From Lutibacter agarilyticus (GTDB taxonomy: Bacteria > Bacteroidota > Bacteroidia > Flavobacteriales > Flavobacteriaceae), in contig NZ_FZNT01000004.1 in assembly GCF_900188235.1 (NCBI RefSeq), forward strand, positions 62,001 through 126,000: a DNA stretch of 64,000 bases, given 5' to 3'. Numbering within the stretch: position 1 is the stretch's first letter; each line of letters opens with the position of its first letter. A model generated the notes under the pieces. That model did not search any database, had not been told where the DNA came from, and was given only the letters and a program-made list of their open reading frames with translations. Of this stretch, positions 15,728 through 24,589 are shown in pieces. The position numbers and the translations under genes were made by a program.

Positions 15728-16360
15728 ATGGCTGTATTAGTTGGAAAAAAAGCACCAAAATTTAACGCTCAAGCGGTAGTTAATGGAATGGAGTTTGTTG
15801 AAAATTATTCTTTAGAACAATTTGAAGGTAAAAAATATGTTGTATTATTCTTTTACCCAAAAGATTTTACTTTTGTTTGCCCTACTGAACTTTTTGCTTT
15901 CCAAGAAAAATTAGCAGAATTCGAAAAAAGAAATGTGCAAATAGTTGCTGTATCTACTGATACTGAGCAGTCTCACTGGGGTTGGTTACAAATGGAAAAA
16001 AATGCTGGAGGAATTCAAGGTGTTACTTACCCTCTAGTTGCGGATACTAACAAAACAATCTCTAAAAACTACGATGTTTTAGCTGGAGATTATTTTTACG
16101 ATGACAATGATCAATTACAAGCTAGCGGTGAATTAATTGCTTACCGTGGATTATTTTTAATTGACAAAGACGGAATTGTACGTCACCAAGTTGTAAATGA
16201 TTTACCATTAGGAAGAAATGTTGACGAAGCTTTAAGAATGGTTGACGCTTTACAATTTAATGAAGAACACGGAGAGGCTTGTCCTGCAAACTGGACTTCA
16301 GAAAAAGAAGGATTAACAACAACTCACGAAGGTGTTGCTGATTATTTATCAAAAAATTAA
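15728..16360 (+). CDS. 2-Cys peroxiredoxin (AhpC type)
   Basis: A 210-residue AhpC/TSA-family peroxidase that reduces H2O2 and organic peroxides in the cytoplasm. The peroxidatic Cys is C51 in DFTFVCPTEL. The resolving Cys is C185 in HGEACPANW, followed by a 25-residue tail as in typical 2-Cys enzymes. No AhpF-type reductase is adjacent, so the electron donor is probably thioredoxin. It has its own promoter and a strong terminator, and is immediately followed by a second peroxidase gene, tpx, making an oxidative-stress pair. Confidence 0.95.
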   Translation: MAVLVGKKAPKFNAQAVVNGMEFVENYSLEQFEGKKYVVLFFYPKDFTFVCPTELFAFQEKLAEFEKRNVQIVAVSTDTEQSHWGWLQMEKNAGGIQGVTYPLVADTNKTISKNYDVLAGDYFYDDNDQLQASGELIAYRGLFLIDKDGIVRHQVVNDLPLGRNVDEALRMVDALQFNEEHGEACPANWTSEKEGLTTTHEGVADYLSKN

Positions 16361-16395
16361 AGTACTACTAATACTAACTAAAATTAAATTGCTAA

Positions 16396-16425
16396 AAAAC
16401 TCTCGATTTGTTTCGAGAGTTTTTA
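16396..16425 (+). terminator. peroxiredoxin terminator
   Basis: ACTCTCGA (16399-16406) pairs with TCGAGAGT (16413-16420) around a TTTGTT loop, flanked by A and T runs. Confidence 0.85.
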
Positions 16426-16434
16426 TTTTTAAAC

Positions 16435-16442
16435 TAAATTTG
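16435..16442 (+). promoter_or_regulatory. -7 box for tpx
   Basis: TAAATTTG matches TAnnTTTG exactly, between the peroxiredoxin terminator and the tpx ATG (25 bp downstream). Confidence 0.6.
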
Positions 16443-16467
16443 ATAATCTTAAAAAATAAAAAATATT

Positions 16468-16965
16468 ATGGCTAAAATAACATTGAAAGGTACCCCTTTT
16501 AAAACAGTTGGAAAATTACCTAAAGTAGGCAAGAAAGCACCTAAATTCTCTTTAGTTGCTGCTGATTTATCAAAAAGCAAATTAAAAGACTTTAAAGGAT
16601 CAAAAGTGATTTTGAACATTTTCCCTAGTTTAGATACAGGTACTTGTGCTGCTTCAGTTCGCAAATTTAATGAAGAAGCAGCAAAATTAGAAAACACCAA
16701 AGTATTATGTATTTCAAGAGATTTACCTTTTGCTCAGGCTCGTTTTTGTGGAGCTGAAGGTTTAGAAAACGTAATTACTTTATCAGACTTTGCTTCAGGA
16801 AAATTTGGAAAGGCCTACGGTTTAACAATTGAAAACGGACCTTTAGCAAACCTACATTCAAGAGCAATTGTTATTGTTGATGAAAAAGGTGATGTAATTT
16901 ATACGGAACAAGTTCCTGAAATTGTTGACGAACCAAATTACGAAGCTGCTTTAAAAGCATTATAA
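16468..16965 (+). CDS. tpx: thiol peroxidase
   Basis: A 165-residue atypical 2-Cys peroxiredoxin that reduces lipid-type hydroperoxides using thioredoxin. The peroxidatic Cys is C60 in LDTGTCAASVRKF and the resolving Cys is C94 in QARFCGAEG, both at the family's usual spacing. The ITLKGTPFKTVG N-terminus is characteristic of Tpx. The start of dgkA is 6 nt after the stop, so the two are likely cotranscribed. Confidence 0.95.
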   Translation: MAKITLKGTPFKTVGKLPKVGKKAPKFSLVAADLSKSKLKDFKGSKVILNIFPSLDTGTCAASVRKFNEEAAKLENTKVLCISRDLPFAQARFCGAEGLENVITLSDFASGKFGKAYGLTIENGPLANLHSRAIVIVDEKGDVIYTEQVPEIVDEPNYEAALKAL

Positions 16966-16971
16966 TTATAA

Positions 16972-17343
16972 ATGAATACAGAGCGTAATTTTTTTCTGAA
17001 TAGAATAAAAGCATTTAAGTATGCTGCAAAAGGTTTTTGGATTTTAATTACTACTGAAAAAAGTATTATTGCCCAAGCTATAATTGGTATTATAGTTACC
17101 ATATTTGGGTTTATAATGAATCTTTCTGCTACCGAATGGTTATTTCAAATTATTGCAATAGCTTTAATTTTGGTAGCAGAATCATTAAATACAGGTATTG
17201 AAAAGTTGGCCGATTTTGTACATCCTGAATATCATAAAGAAATTGGTCGTATTAAAGATATTTCTGCAGGCGCTGCTTTTTTTGCAGCTATTTTCGCTGT
17301 AATTATTGGTTTAATAATTTACATCCCTAAATTTATTTTGTAA
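16972..17343 (+). CDS. dgkA: diacylglycerol kinase (DgkA family)
   Basis: A 123-residue, three-helix membrane kinase of the DgkA/undecaprenol kinase family. The signature AESLNTGIEKLADF, with its catalytic Glu, and the downstream GRIKDISAGA motif are intact. It recycles diacylglycerol, or in some bacteria phosphorylates undecaprenol, at the inner membrane. It follows tpx by 6 nt and precedes ftsK, an order I remember as common in Flavobacteriaceae. Confidence 0.93.
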   Translation: MNTERNFFLNRIKAFKYAAKGFWILITTEKSIIAQAIIGIIVTIFGFIMNLSATEWLFQIIAIALILVAESLNTGIEKLADFVHPEYHKEIGRIKDISAGAAFFAAIFAVIIGLIIYIPKFIL

Positions 17344-17368
17344 ATTAACCTCAATCACTTTAATTTTA

Positions 17369-17376
17369 TATTTTTG
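17369..17376 (+). promoter_or_regulatory. -7 box for ftsK
   Basis: TATTTTTG fits TAnnTTTG exactly, 16 bp before the ATG of ftsK. Confidence 0.55.
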
Positions 17377-17392
17377 TGACATAATTACATAC

Positions 17393-19789
17393 ATGGCGAA
17401 AAAGAAAAAAACAACTACTAAAACACCCAAAGCACCAAGGTTTCAAAAAATAAAAGCATTTTTTGGAAATAGACAAACTCAAACAATTTTGGGCTTGTTT
17501 ATCATGCTGTTTGCAATCTTTCTACTCGTTTCTTTTATTTCCTACCTTTTTAATTGGCAAGATGACCAAAGTCAACTTGAAGATTTTTCAAATAAAAAAG
17601 TCGGCGTTAAAAACTTATTAGGTAAAATAGGCGCAAGTATTAGTCACTTTTTTATTTATGATGGTTTCGGTTTTATTTCACTATATATTCCAGTTTTAGT
17701 CTTCTTTTCAGGTTTACTTATTTTTATGAAAGGTAGCTTAACCAAAATTAGAAATTCTTGGGGTTGGGGAATTTTAGGTGTTTTATGGTTTTCAATTGCA
17801 TTTGGCTTTTTAGCACATAAAAATGCTTTACTAGCAGGTGTTGTAGGCTTTGAATTAAATAGCTATTTACAGCAGTTTTTAGGAAAAACAGGTCTGTTTT
17901 TAGCCTTATTGTTTTTGTTTATTTCCTACTTTATCATACGTTTTAAATTAACTCCTGAAAAAATAAAGGAAAATTTACCTAAAAAAGAAAAACTGGTTGC
18001 TACTGAAAGTTCAGATATAACGGCTAATTTAACTTCTGAAATTAACGAAAAACAAGTTTTAGATACTGAAGAGAATTCGATCGTTGAATTATCTCTTGAT
18101 AAGGTTGAACCCATTATTGAAGAAAATACTATTACTGAAACTTTAGTTGTTGAAAATACGGTTAAAACAACACAAAACGAAAAAGATAATGAGGATGTTT
18201 CAATCGAAGTTGAACAAAGCGTTGAAGAAAAACATGTAGTAGAAAATTTATCTGATAAATTAGTAAAAGATTTTGGAGAATTTGATCCTACCCTTGAATT
18301 GGGCAATTATAAATTCCCGACACTTAATTTATTAAAAGATTACAATGAGACCATTTCGGTAGATCAAGAAGAATTAGAAGCCAATAAAAATAGAATTGTT
18401 GAAACTTTAAACAATTATAAAATTGGTATCGCTAAAATAAAAGCTACCGTAGGACCTACAGTAACTTTGTATGAAATTGTTCCCGATGCAGGTATTCGTA
18501 TTTCAAAAATTAAAAATTTAGAAGATGATATTGCTTTATCGCTTTCTGCTTTAGGAATTCGAATTATTGCGCCAATCCCAGGAAAAGGAACCATTGGTAT
18601 TGAAGTACCAAATAAAAAACCAACGATGGTTTCTATGAAATCTGTAATTTCTTCAACCAAATTTCAAAATTCAGAAATGGAATTGCCTATTGCTTTAGGT
18701 AAAACTATTTCAAACGAAACTTTTGTAGTTGATTTGGCTAAAATGCCCCATTTATTAATGGCAGGTGCTACAGGTCAAGGAAAATCTGTTGGGTTGAATG
18801 CTGTTTTAACATCATTATTATACAAAAAGCATCCTGCTGAAGTAAAATTTGTATTGGTTGACCCTAAAAAAGTTGAATTAACGCTGTTTAACCATATTGA
18901 AAGACATTATTTAGCCAAACTACCTGACACTGAAGATGCCATTATTACCGATACTACAAAAGTAATTAATACACTAAATTCTATGTGTATTGAAATGGAT
19001 GCCCGTTATGATTTGCTGAAAATAGCCATGGTGCGAAATATTAAGGAATACAATGCTAAATTTAAAGCAAGAAAATTAAATCCGAACGACGGTCATAAAT
19101 TTTTACCCTACATTGTGTTGGTTATTGATGAATTTGCCGATTTAATTATGACTGCTGGTAAAGAAGTTGAAACTCCTATTGCGCGTTTAGCTCAACTTGC
19201 CAGAGCCATTGGTATTCACCTAATTGTGGCTACTCAAAGACCATCTGTGAATGTAATTACAGGTATTATTAAAGCTAATTTCCCTGCCAGAGCAGCATTT
19301 AGAGTAACTTCAAAAATTGATTCAAGAACAATTTTAGACAGTTCAGGTGCCGATCAATTAATTGGCAAAGGGGATATGTTATTTACAAATGGAAATGATG
19401 TTGTACGCTTACAATGTGCATTTGTTGACACTCCTGAGGTTGAAAAAATTACTGATTTTATTGGTTCGCAAAGAGCATATCCTGAAGCACATTTATTACC
19501 TGAATATAGTGGTGAAGAAGTTGGCACAAGTCTTGATATTGATATTAGCGAACGAGATGCTTTATTTAGAGACGCGGCATTATTAATTGTACATGCGCAA
19601 CAAGGTTCAGCATCTTTATTACAACGAAAATTAAAATTAGGTTATAACAGGGCGGGTAGATTGATTGATCAATTGGAAGCAGCAGGTATTGTTGGTCCAT
19701 TTGAAGGAAGTAAAGCTCGTCAGGTTTTAGTGCCTGATGAATTATCTTTAAACCTTTTATTAGACGGAGAAAAAAACACTGATAGTTAA
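17393..19789 (+). CDS. ftsK: FtsK/SpoIIIE DNA translocase
   Basis: A 798-residue septal DNA pump. Four hydrophobic helices (about residues 33-180) anchor it at the division site. A Glu/Val-rich linker (about 200-290) follows, then the motor domain with Walker A GATGQGKS (about 458-465), FVLVDPKKVEL, and Walker B VLVIDEFADLI. The C-terminal winged-helix gamma domain (AALLIVHAQQGSASLLQRKLKLGYNRAGRL) normally recognises KOPS-like polar sequences and activates XerCD recombination. The linker is short compared with E. coli FtsK but usual for Bacteroidetes. It is followed 15 nt later by a lolA-like gene. Confidence 0.96.
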   Translation: MAKKKKTTTKTPKAPRFQKIKAFFGNRQTQTILGLFIMLFAIFLLVSFISYLFNWQDDQSQLEDFSNKKVGVKNLLGKIGASISHFFIYDGFGFISLYIPVLVFFSGLLIFMKGSLTKIRNSWGWGILGVLWFSIAFGFLAHKNALLAGVVGFELNSYLQQFLGKTGLFLALLFLFISYFIIRFKLTPEKIKENLPKKEKLVATESSDITANLTSEINEKQVLDTEENSIVELSLDKVEPIIEENTITETLVVENTVKTTQNEKDNEDVSIEVEQSVEEKHVVENLSDKLVKDFGEFDPTLELGNYKFPTLNLLKDYNETISVDQEELEANKNRIVETLNNYKIGIAKIKATVGPTVTLYEIVPDAGIRISKIKNLEDDIALSLSALGIRIIAPIPGKGTIGIEVPNKKPTMVSMKSVISSTKFQNSEMELPIALGKTISNETFVVDLAKMPHLLMAGATGQGKSVGLNAVLTSLLYKKHPAEVKFVLVDPKKVELTLFNHIERHYLAKLPDTEDAIITDTTKVINTLNSMCIEMDARYDLLKIAMVRNIKEYNAKFKARKLNPNDGHKFLPYIVLVIDEFADLIMTAGKEVETPIARLAQLARAIGIHLIVATQRPSVNVITGIIKANFPARAAFRVTSKIDSRTILDSSGADQLIGKGDMLFTNGNDVVRLQCAFVDTPEVEKITDFIGSQRAYPEAHLLPEYSGEEVGTSLDIDISERDALFRDAALLIVHAQQGSASLLQRKLKLGYNRAGRLIDQLEAAGIVGPFEGSKARQVLVPDELSLNLLLDGEKNTDS

Positions 19790-19804
19790 AGAATTATAGT
19801 TAAA

Positions 19805-20458
19805 ATGAAAAAAATAATAGTAGTATTAAGCATTGTATTTTTAAGTTTCCCAATCGTTGGTCAAAATTCTCAGGAAGCAAAATCATTGCTCGATGAAGTA
19901 GCCACAAGAGTTGAAAGTTATAAAAATATTCAACTTGAATTTATTCATAAATTAGACAATAATGATGCGGATGTACATCAACAAACAAGAGGAAATGTAT
20001 CTTTAGAAGGCGATTTATACCATTTAAATTATATGGGTACTGAGCAAATTTTTGATGGTAATAAAATCTATTTAATTATACATGAAGATGAAGAAGTCAT
20101 TATTCAAGATCCTTCAACCACTGAAGAAGAAACCCTAACACCTTCAAAAATGTTTTCGTTTTATAAAAATGGATTTGCTTATGAAATGGACAAATTAAAA
20201 ACAATTAAAGGTATCAAAATTCAATATGTAAAATTAACGCCTCTTGAAAGTGATTCTGAAATTAAGCAAATACTTGTTGGTATTGATGTAAAAACAAAAC
20301 ACATTTATAATATTATTGAAATTGGAGAAAACAATACGGTAACTACTTTAGAAGTAAGAACCTTCAAAACCAATCAACCAATATCAGAAAATCTTTTCAA
20401 ATTTGATTTAGAAAAATTCAAAAATCAAAAAAACTACACCATCTCTGAACCAAACTAG
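19805..20458 (+). CDS. LolA-like outer-membrane lipoprotein carrier
   Basis: A 217-residue periplasmic protein with a signal peptide (residues 1-19, ending VGQN). A LolA-type concave beta fold is suggested by SLLDEVATRVESYKNIQLEF, RGNVSLEGDLYHLNYMGTEQIFDGNKIYL and the ISENLFKFDLEKFK end. LolA chaperones lipoproteins across the periplasm. It sits between ftsK and an LptF/G-type permease, consistent with an envelope-biogenesis block. Divergence within the LolA/LolB superfamily is large, so I call the family and not the exact orthologue. Confidence 0.88.
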   Translation: MKKIIVVLSIVFLSFPIVGQNSQEAKSLLDEVATRVESYKNIQLEFIHKLDNNDADVHQQTRGNVSLEGDLYHLNYMGTEQIFDGNKIYLIIHEDEEVIIQDPSTTEEETLTPSKMFSFYKNGFAYEMDKLKTIKGIKIQYVKLTPLESDSEIKQILVGIDVKTKHIYNIIEIGENNTVTTLEVRTFKTNQPISENLFKFDLEKFKNQKNYTISEPN

Positions 20459-20463
20459 TCGCG

Positions 20464-21909
20464 TTGAAAATATTTGATAAATATATTTTAAAAAGCTTTT
20501 TACAACCATTTTTAGCTACTTTTTTTGTAGTTCTTTTTGTGTTAGTAATGCAGGCGCTTTGGCTAGCTTTTGATGAAATTGCAGGAAAAGGAATAGACTT
20601 GTTTTTTATTCTACAATTTTTATGGTATTTGGCATTAATGCTTACTCCTACTGCATTACCTATTGGTATTTTATTATCTTCAATTATGGCGCTCGGTAAT
20701 TTATCGGAGAATTATGAGTTTGCAGCAATCAAATCGTCAGGAATTTCTTTAAAACGAGTTATAAGACCTTTGGTTGTTTTAACTATTTTATTGAGTGGTT
20801 TAAATTTTATATTCTTAAATAACATTTATCCTTGGGCAACACTTAAGCAAAAGAATTTGTATTTAAATATGAAAAAGAAAAAGCCCGCACTTGCATTGGT
20901 GCCGGGAACTTTTAATACTGATATACCTGGATTTAGCATTAAGTTTGAAGAAAAATATGGCGAAGAAGAAAACTTACTTAAAAATGTTCAAATTGCTGAT
21001 TTAAGTGCAGGTCGTGGAAAAATAAAAGTAATTACTGCTAAAAAGGGAATTATTTCAAGTGATGAAGGTAGTAAATACATGACGCTTACCTTGGAAGATG
21101 GTAACTACTACGAAGAACATATTAAAAAAATAAATCGAAAAAAAGATCGTGAAAAGATGCCTGCATCGCACGCTACATTTGATAAATACACGATAAATAT
21201 TGACATATCTTCATTTAATGATGACGATAGTTTAAAAGACGAAAAGCTTAAAAATCACCACGGAATGTTAAGTGTTGTCCAGCTTGATTCTATTTCAAAA
21301 ATAAAAAAAGTTGATTACGATAAATATCTTGCTAGTAAAGCTCGTTCATTTTATTCTTCAGTAAATGGTAATAAACTATACAAATACCCAGACTCAATAA
21401 TAGACACGCTTCTTTCTCCGGTAATACTTGATAATTTTAACCTTAATAATAAACATATAGTTATTAGCGATGCCATTCAAAGTGTAAAAAGACTTACTGA
21501 AAGAAATGAAAATAATTTAAAGCGCTATAAAGATCAACGTAAAATGCTGAATTTATACGACTATGAATTTTATTATAGAATTTCATTTGCACTGGCCTGC
21601 CTAGTCCTTTTTTTCATAGGAGCTCCGCTTGGTTCAATTATTAGAAAAGGTGGATTTGGATTACCAATGATTATGGCTATTTTTATATTTGTAATCTACT
21701 TTTTCATATCTCAATTTGGAAAAAATTTAGCAGAAGAAAGTGCTATATCCGCTTTTTTAGGTAGTTGGATTTCAACTATTATTTTACTACCTTTTGGAAT
21801 ATTACTTACCAGAAGAGCCACAAAAGGAATGGGAATTTTTAACATTGATGCACTTTTCGATAGTATTAAAAAACTATCCCTAAAATTTAAAAAAACTTCA
21901 AAAAACTAA
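20464..21909 (+). CDS. LptF/LptG-family lipopolysaccharide export permease
   Basis: A 481-residue YjgP/YjgQ-family permease. Three N-terminal helices (FLQPFLATFFVVLFVLVMQ, the LWYLALMLTPTALPIG region, then a helix after KSSGISLKR) are followed by a periplasmic beta-jellyroll domain (about 135-360) and three C-terminal helices. With LptB it extracts LPS from the inner membrane and passes it to LptC/LptA. Only one such gene is seen here, so its partner should lie elsewhere. Translation probably starts at the TTG at 20464, 5 nt after the lolA-like stop, because no ATG is available before the first helix. Confidence 0.9.
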   Translation: MKIFDKYILKSFLQPFLATFFVVLFVLVMQALWLAFDEIAGKGIDLFFILQFLWYLALMLTPTALPIGILLSSIMALGNLSENYEFAAIKSSGISLKRVIRPLVVLTILLSGLNFIFLNNIYPWATLKQKNLYLNMKKKKPALALVPGTFNTDIPGFSIKFEEKYGEEENLLKNVQIADLSAGRGKIKVITAKKGIISSDEGSKYMTLTLEDGNYYEEHIKKINRKKDREKMPASHATFDKYTINIDISSFNDDDSLKDEKLKNHHGMLSVVQLDSISKIKKVDYDKYLASKARSFYSSVNGNKLYKYPDSIIDTLLSPVILDNFNLNNKHIVISDAIQSVKRLTERNENNLKRYKDQRKMLNLYDYEFYYRISFALACLVLFFIGAPLGSIIRKGGFGLPMIMAIFIFVIYFFISQFGKNLAEESAISAFLGSWISTIILLPFGILLTRRATKGMGIFNIDALFDSIKKLSLKFKKTSKN

Positions 21910-21912
21910 CCA

Positions 21913-23055
21913 ATGAATATATCAGAAAACGCTGTACAATTAAATAGCATAGAAGAAGCCATTGAAGACATTAAAAATGGTAAAATTGTTATTGTTGTTG
22001 ATGATGAGAACAGAGAAAATGAAGGTGATTTTGTTGCTGCTGCAGATATGGTAACTGCTGAAATGATAAATTTCATGGCTACCGAGGGTAGAGGATTAAT
22101 TTGTGCACCAATCACAGAAAGTAGATGTAAAGAATTGGATTTAAATTTAATGGTAGGTTTAAATACCGATCCGCTTGGAACTGCATTTACCGTTTCAATT
22201 GATTATCACGGAAAAGGTGTTACCACAGGAATATCGGCAAACGACAGGGCTATTACTGTTAAAGCATTGACCGATAAAACAACCAAACCTCACGACTTGA
22301 GCAGACCGGGGCATATTTTCCCTTTAAAAGCAAGAGAAGGTGGTGTTTTAAGAAGAACTGGACATACAGAAGCGATTATAGATTTAGCACGCTTGGCTGG
22401 TTTAAATCCGGCTGGAGTAATTGTTGAAATTATGAACGAAGACGGCACCATGGCTCGTCTTCCTCAATTATTAAAAATTGCTAAAAAATTCGACCTTAAA
22501 ATTGTTTCTATTGAAGATTTAGTTGAATATAGAATGTTACACGATTCTTTAATTGAATTATCTGAAGATTTCTCTATCAACACCCGTTTTGGAGAATTCA
22601 GGTTACGTGCATACAAGCAAACCACTAACAAACAAGTGCATTTAGTACTTACCAAAGGTACTTGGGAAGCCAATGAACAAGTATTGGTAAAAGTGAATTC
22701 AACCTTAGTAAATAATGATGTTTTAGGAACCTTAACCAAAAACCCTGACGATAAATTAAAAGGTGTTTTTGACGCTATTAATAAGGAAGGAAAAGGTGCA
22801 ATTGTATTTATCAACCAAGAAAATCAATCATTCAACTTATTATCTAGGTTGAAAATTTTAAAAGAAAGTCAAGCTAAAAACGAAGCTTATGTTCCTAATT
22901 TAAAAATGGATGAAAAAGACTTTGGTATTGGAGCTCAAATTTTACACGATATTGGTATTACAAAATTACGTGTTTTATCAAACGCTACAACCTATAGAAA
23001 ACGTGTTGGCATGACAGGGTACGGACTTGAAATTATTGAATACGTAACCTATTAA
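21913..23055 (+). CDS. ribB: RibBA-type protein: active-looking DHBP synthase plus degenerate GTP cyclohydrolase II domain
   Basis: 380 residues. The N-terminal half (1-205) is 3,4-dihydroxy-2-butanone 4-phosphate synthase, with the acidic DDENRENEGDF loop (30-40) and RPGHIFPLKAREGGVLRRTGHTE (131-153) intact. It converts ribulose 5-phosphate for riboflavin synthesis. The C-terminal half (about 222-380) has the GTP cyclohydrolase II fold outline but lacks its zinc-binding cysteines (the HSECLTGD...CDCG region reads VNSTLVNNDVLGTLTKN, 261-277) and the RQEGRGIGL motif (NQENQSFNLL, 301-310). It should therefore supply only the RibB activity. ATG 4 nt after the permease stop suggests cotranscription. 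Confidence 0.9.
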   Translation: MNISENAVQLNSIEEAIEDIKNGKIVIVVDDENRENEGDFVAAADMVTAEMINFMATEGRGLICAPITESRCKELDLNLMVGLNTDPLGTAFTVSIDYHGKGVTTGISANDRAITVKALTDKTTKPHDLSRPGHIFPLKAREGGVLRRTGHTEAIIDLARLAGLNPAGVIVEIMNEDGTMARLPQLLKIAKKFDLKIVSIEDLVEYRMLHDSLIELSEDFSINTRFGEFRLRAYKQTTNKQVHLVLTKGTWEANEQVLVKVNSTLVNNDVLGTLTKNPDDKLKGVFDAINKEGKGAIVFINQENQSFNLLSRLKILKESQAKNEAYVPNLKMDEKDFGIGAQILHDIGITKLRVLSNATTYRKRVGMTGYGLEIIEYVTY

Positions 23056-23072
23056 TTTTAGTTGTTTTAATT

Positions 23073-23789
23073 ATGAAAAAAATAATTTTAGTTTTCTGTA
23101 GCTTCCTCTTTATTTTTTTCAGTTGCACTACTCCTAAAAAAAAGTCAATAAAAGAAGATAATCCAACCGTTATAAACAAGTTTGTTTTAAACGGCACTTT
23201 ACATACGAATATATCAGATAAAGTGTATTTGAACAAAATACTTGAAAACACACTTTATCCGGTAGATTCATCAACTATTATTAATAATCAATTTATTTTT
23301 GAAGGAGTAGTTGAATACCCAGAACGCTTTGCTTTGACGTTTAACAATTACGCTACACCAGTTATTTTTATACTTGAAAACACCAATTTTCAAATAGAAT
23401 TAAAACCAACTCAATTACAAGAACCTACACTTATAAATTCTCCATTAAATTATAAGTTGAATGCGTATAAAACACATTCTAAAAACATCTTCAAAAAAAT
23501 AGATTATTTATTTCCTCAATTTCAAAAAGCACGCTTAGAGAATGATGCTGATGAACTTGCTGAAATTGGAAAAAAGATGCAACTTATTGAAAAAGAATTC
23601 AGCGATTTTAGTTTTCAATTTATTCAAAACAACCAAAGTTCTTATGTTTCTGGTATGATTTTACGCGATCAACTAAAAGCTTCAACTGTTGATACACTTA
23701 AAATTATAAACGCTTATCACACCCTTTCGCTAAAAGTTAAAAACGCTCCTGATGCAACTATCGTTGCTGAAAGTCTAAAGCTTCATTAA
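23073..23789 (+). CDS. DUF4369-domain lipoprotein
   Basis: A 238-residue lipoprotein (lipobox Cys in FIFFSCTT) with a DUF4369 domain: the beta-rich NGTLHTNISDKVYLNKILENT...DSSTIINNQFIFEGVVEYPERFAL region (about 38-90). A helical stretch follows (about 130-235). In most Bacteroidetes proteins this domain precedes a thioredoxin-like AhpC/TSA domain with CxxC. Here the protein stops before any such domain, and no CxxC is present. Whether this is a natural short form or a truncation is unclear. Its 3' end overlaps the convergent peptidase E gene by 15 nt. Confidence 0.8.
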   Translation: MKKIILVFCSFLFIFFSCTTPKKKSIKEDNPTVINKFVLNGTLHTNISDKVYLNKILENTLYPVDSSTIINNQFIFEGVVEYPERFALTFNNYATPVIFILENTNFQIELKPTQLQEPTLINSPLNYKLNAYKTHSKNIFKKIDYLFPQFQKARLENDADELAEIGKKMQLIEKEFSDFSFQFIQNNQSSYVSGMILRDQLKASTVDTLKIINAYHTLSLKVKNAPDATIVAESLKLH

Positions 23790-24488
23790 ATAACTTAAAT
23801 CTGTTTCTGGAGGTAATTCTGAAGGAGATTTTGTTTTTTGAAACAATCTGGCATTTAATTCACCTTTTAGCAACACTTTATCTCCTTTCACATTTAACCA
23901 ACTCCCCTCTCTTAAACCCAATACTGGTATTTTATTTAAGGTATGAAATTCGTTGATACGCGTTTCTCTAGTTTCACCCATATGTGTTGACGTTGGGTCT
24001 GGATCTAAATAATGTGGGTTCAAATTAAAATTGATAAACCCAAAAGCATCAAAACTTGGAGGATACACAATTGGCATATCGTTGGTGTTTTGAATGGTTA
24101 AACCCGTAATATTGCTTCCGGCACTTGTTCCAAAATAAGGAGTCCCGTTCTCAACAACATTTTTAATTGATGAAATTAATTTCATCTCATACAATTTCTT
24201 CAGCAATAAAAATGTATTTCCACCACCTGTAAAAATTCCCTTGGCACTATTTACAGCTCCAAAATGATTTTTAAACTCGTGAATTCCTCTTACTTTAAGA
24301 TTTATTTTATCAAACCCTTTTTGAGCAATTGCTGTATATTCGTCGTAAGTAATTCCACCTGGGCGTGCATAAGGAATAAATAAAATTTCGTGAATGCCTT
24401 TAAAAAATTCAGATAGTTCTGGTAATATGTATTCTAAATAGTCCTTTCCATGAACTGTTGAAGTACTCGCAATCAGTAATTTTTTCAT
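23775..24488 (-). CDS. pepE: dipeptidase E (peptidase family S51)
   Basis: A 237-residue cytoplasmic serine peptidase that releases N-terminal Asp from dipeptides. The nucleophile is S122 in FGTSAGSNITG. The conserved PSFDAFGFINFNLNPHYLDP stretch carries the His of the catalytic site. GIFTGGGNTFLLLKKLYE is typical of the class-I glutamine amidotransferase-like fold. Length is normal. The last codons overlap the convergent DUF4369 gene on the other strand. Confidence 0.94.
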   Translation of the reverse strand: MKKLLIASTSTVHGKDYLEYILPELSEFFKGIHEILFIPYARPGGITYDEYTAIAQKGFDKINLKVRGIHEFKNHFGAVNSAKGIFTGGGNTFLLLKKLYEMKLISSIKNVVENGTPYFGTSAGSNITGLTIQNTNDMPIVYPPSFDAFGFINFNLNPHYLDPDPTSTHMGETRETRINEFHTLNKIPVLGLREGSWLNVKGDKVLLKGELNARLFQKTKSPSELPPETDLSYLMKL

Positions 24489-24589
24489 AAATATTGAAGT
24501 TTCATCAAAGGTACTCTTTTAGATGCTTTAACAAAAGTTTACAATAGCATTAATAGATTTTTAAGATTTCAATTTCTTAATTTGTATAT

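Noticed and set aside
18415..18660. Long antisense frames inside ftsK and several other genes (for example 7622-7888, 17926-18306, 35157-35549, 46187-46510)
   Set aside because: They are shadows of well-supported genes on the opposite strand, with no independent start signals or recognisable domains.
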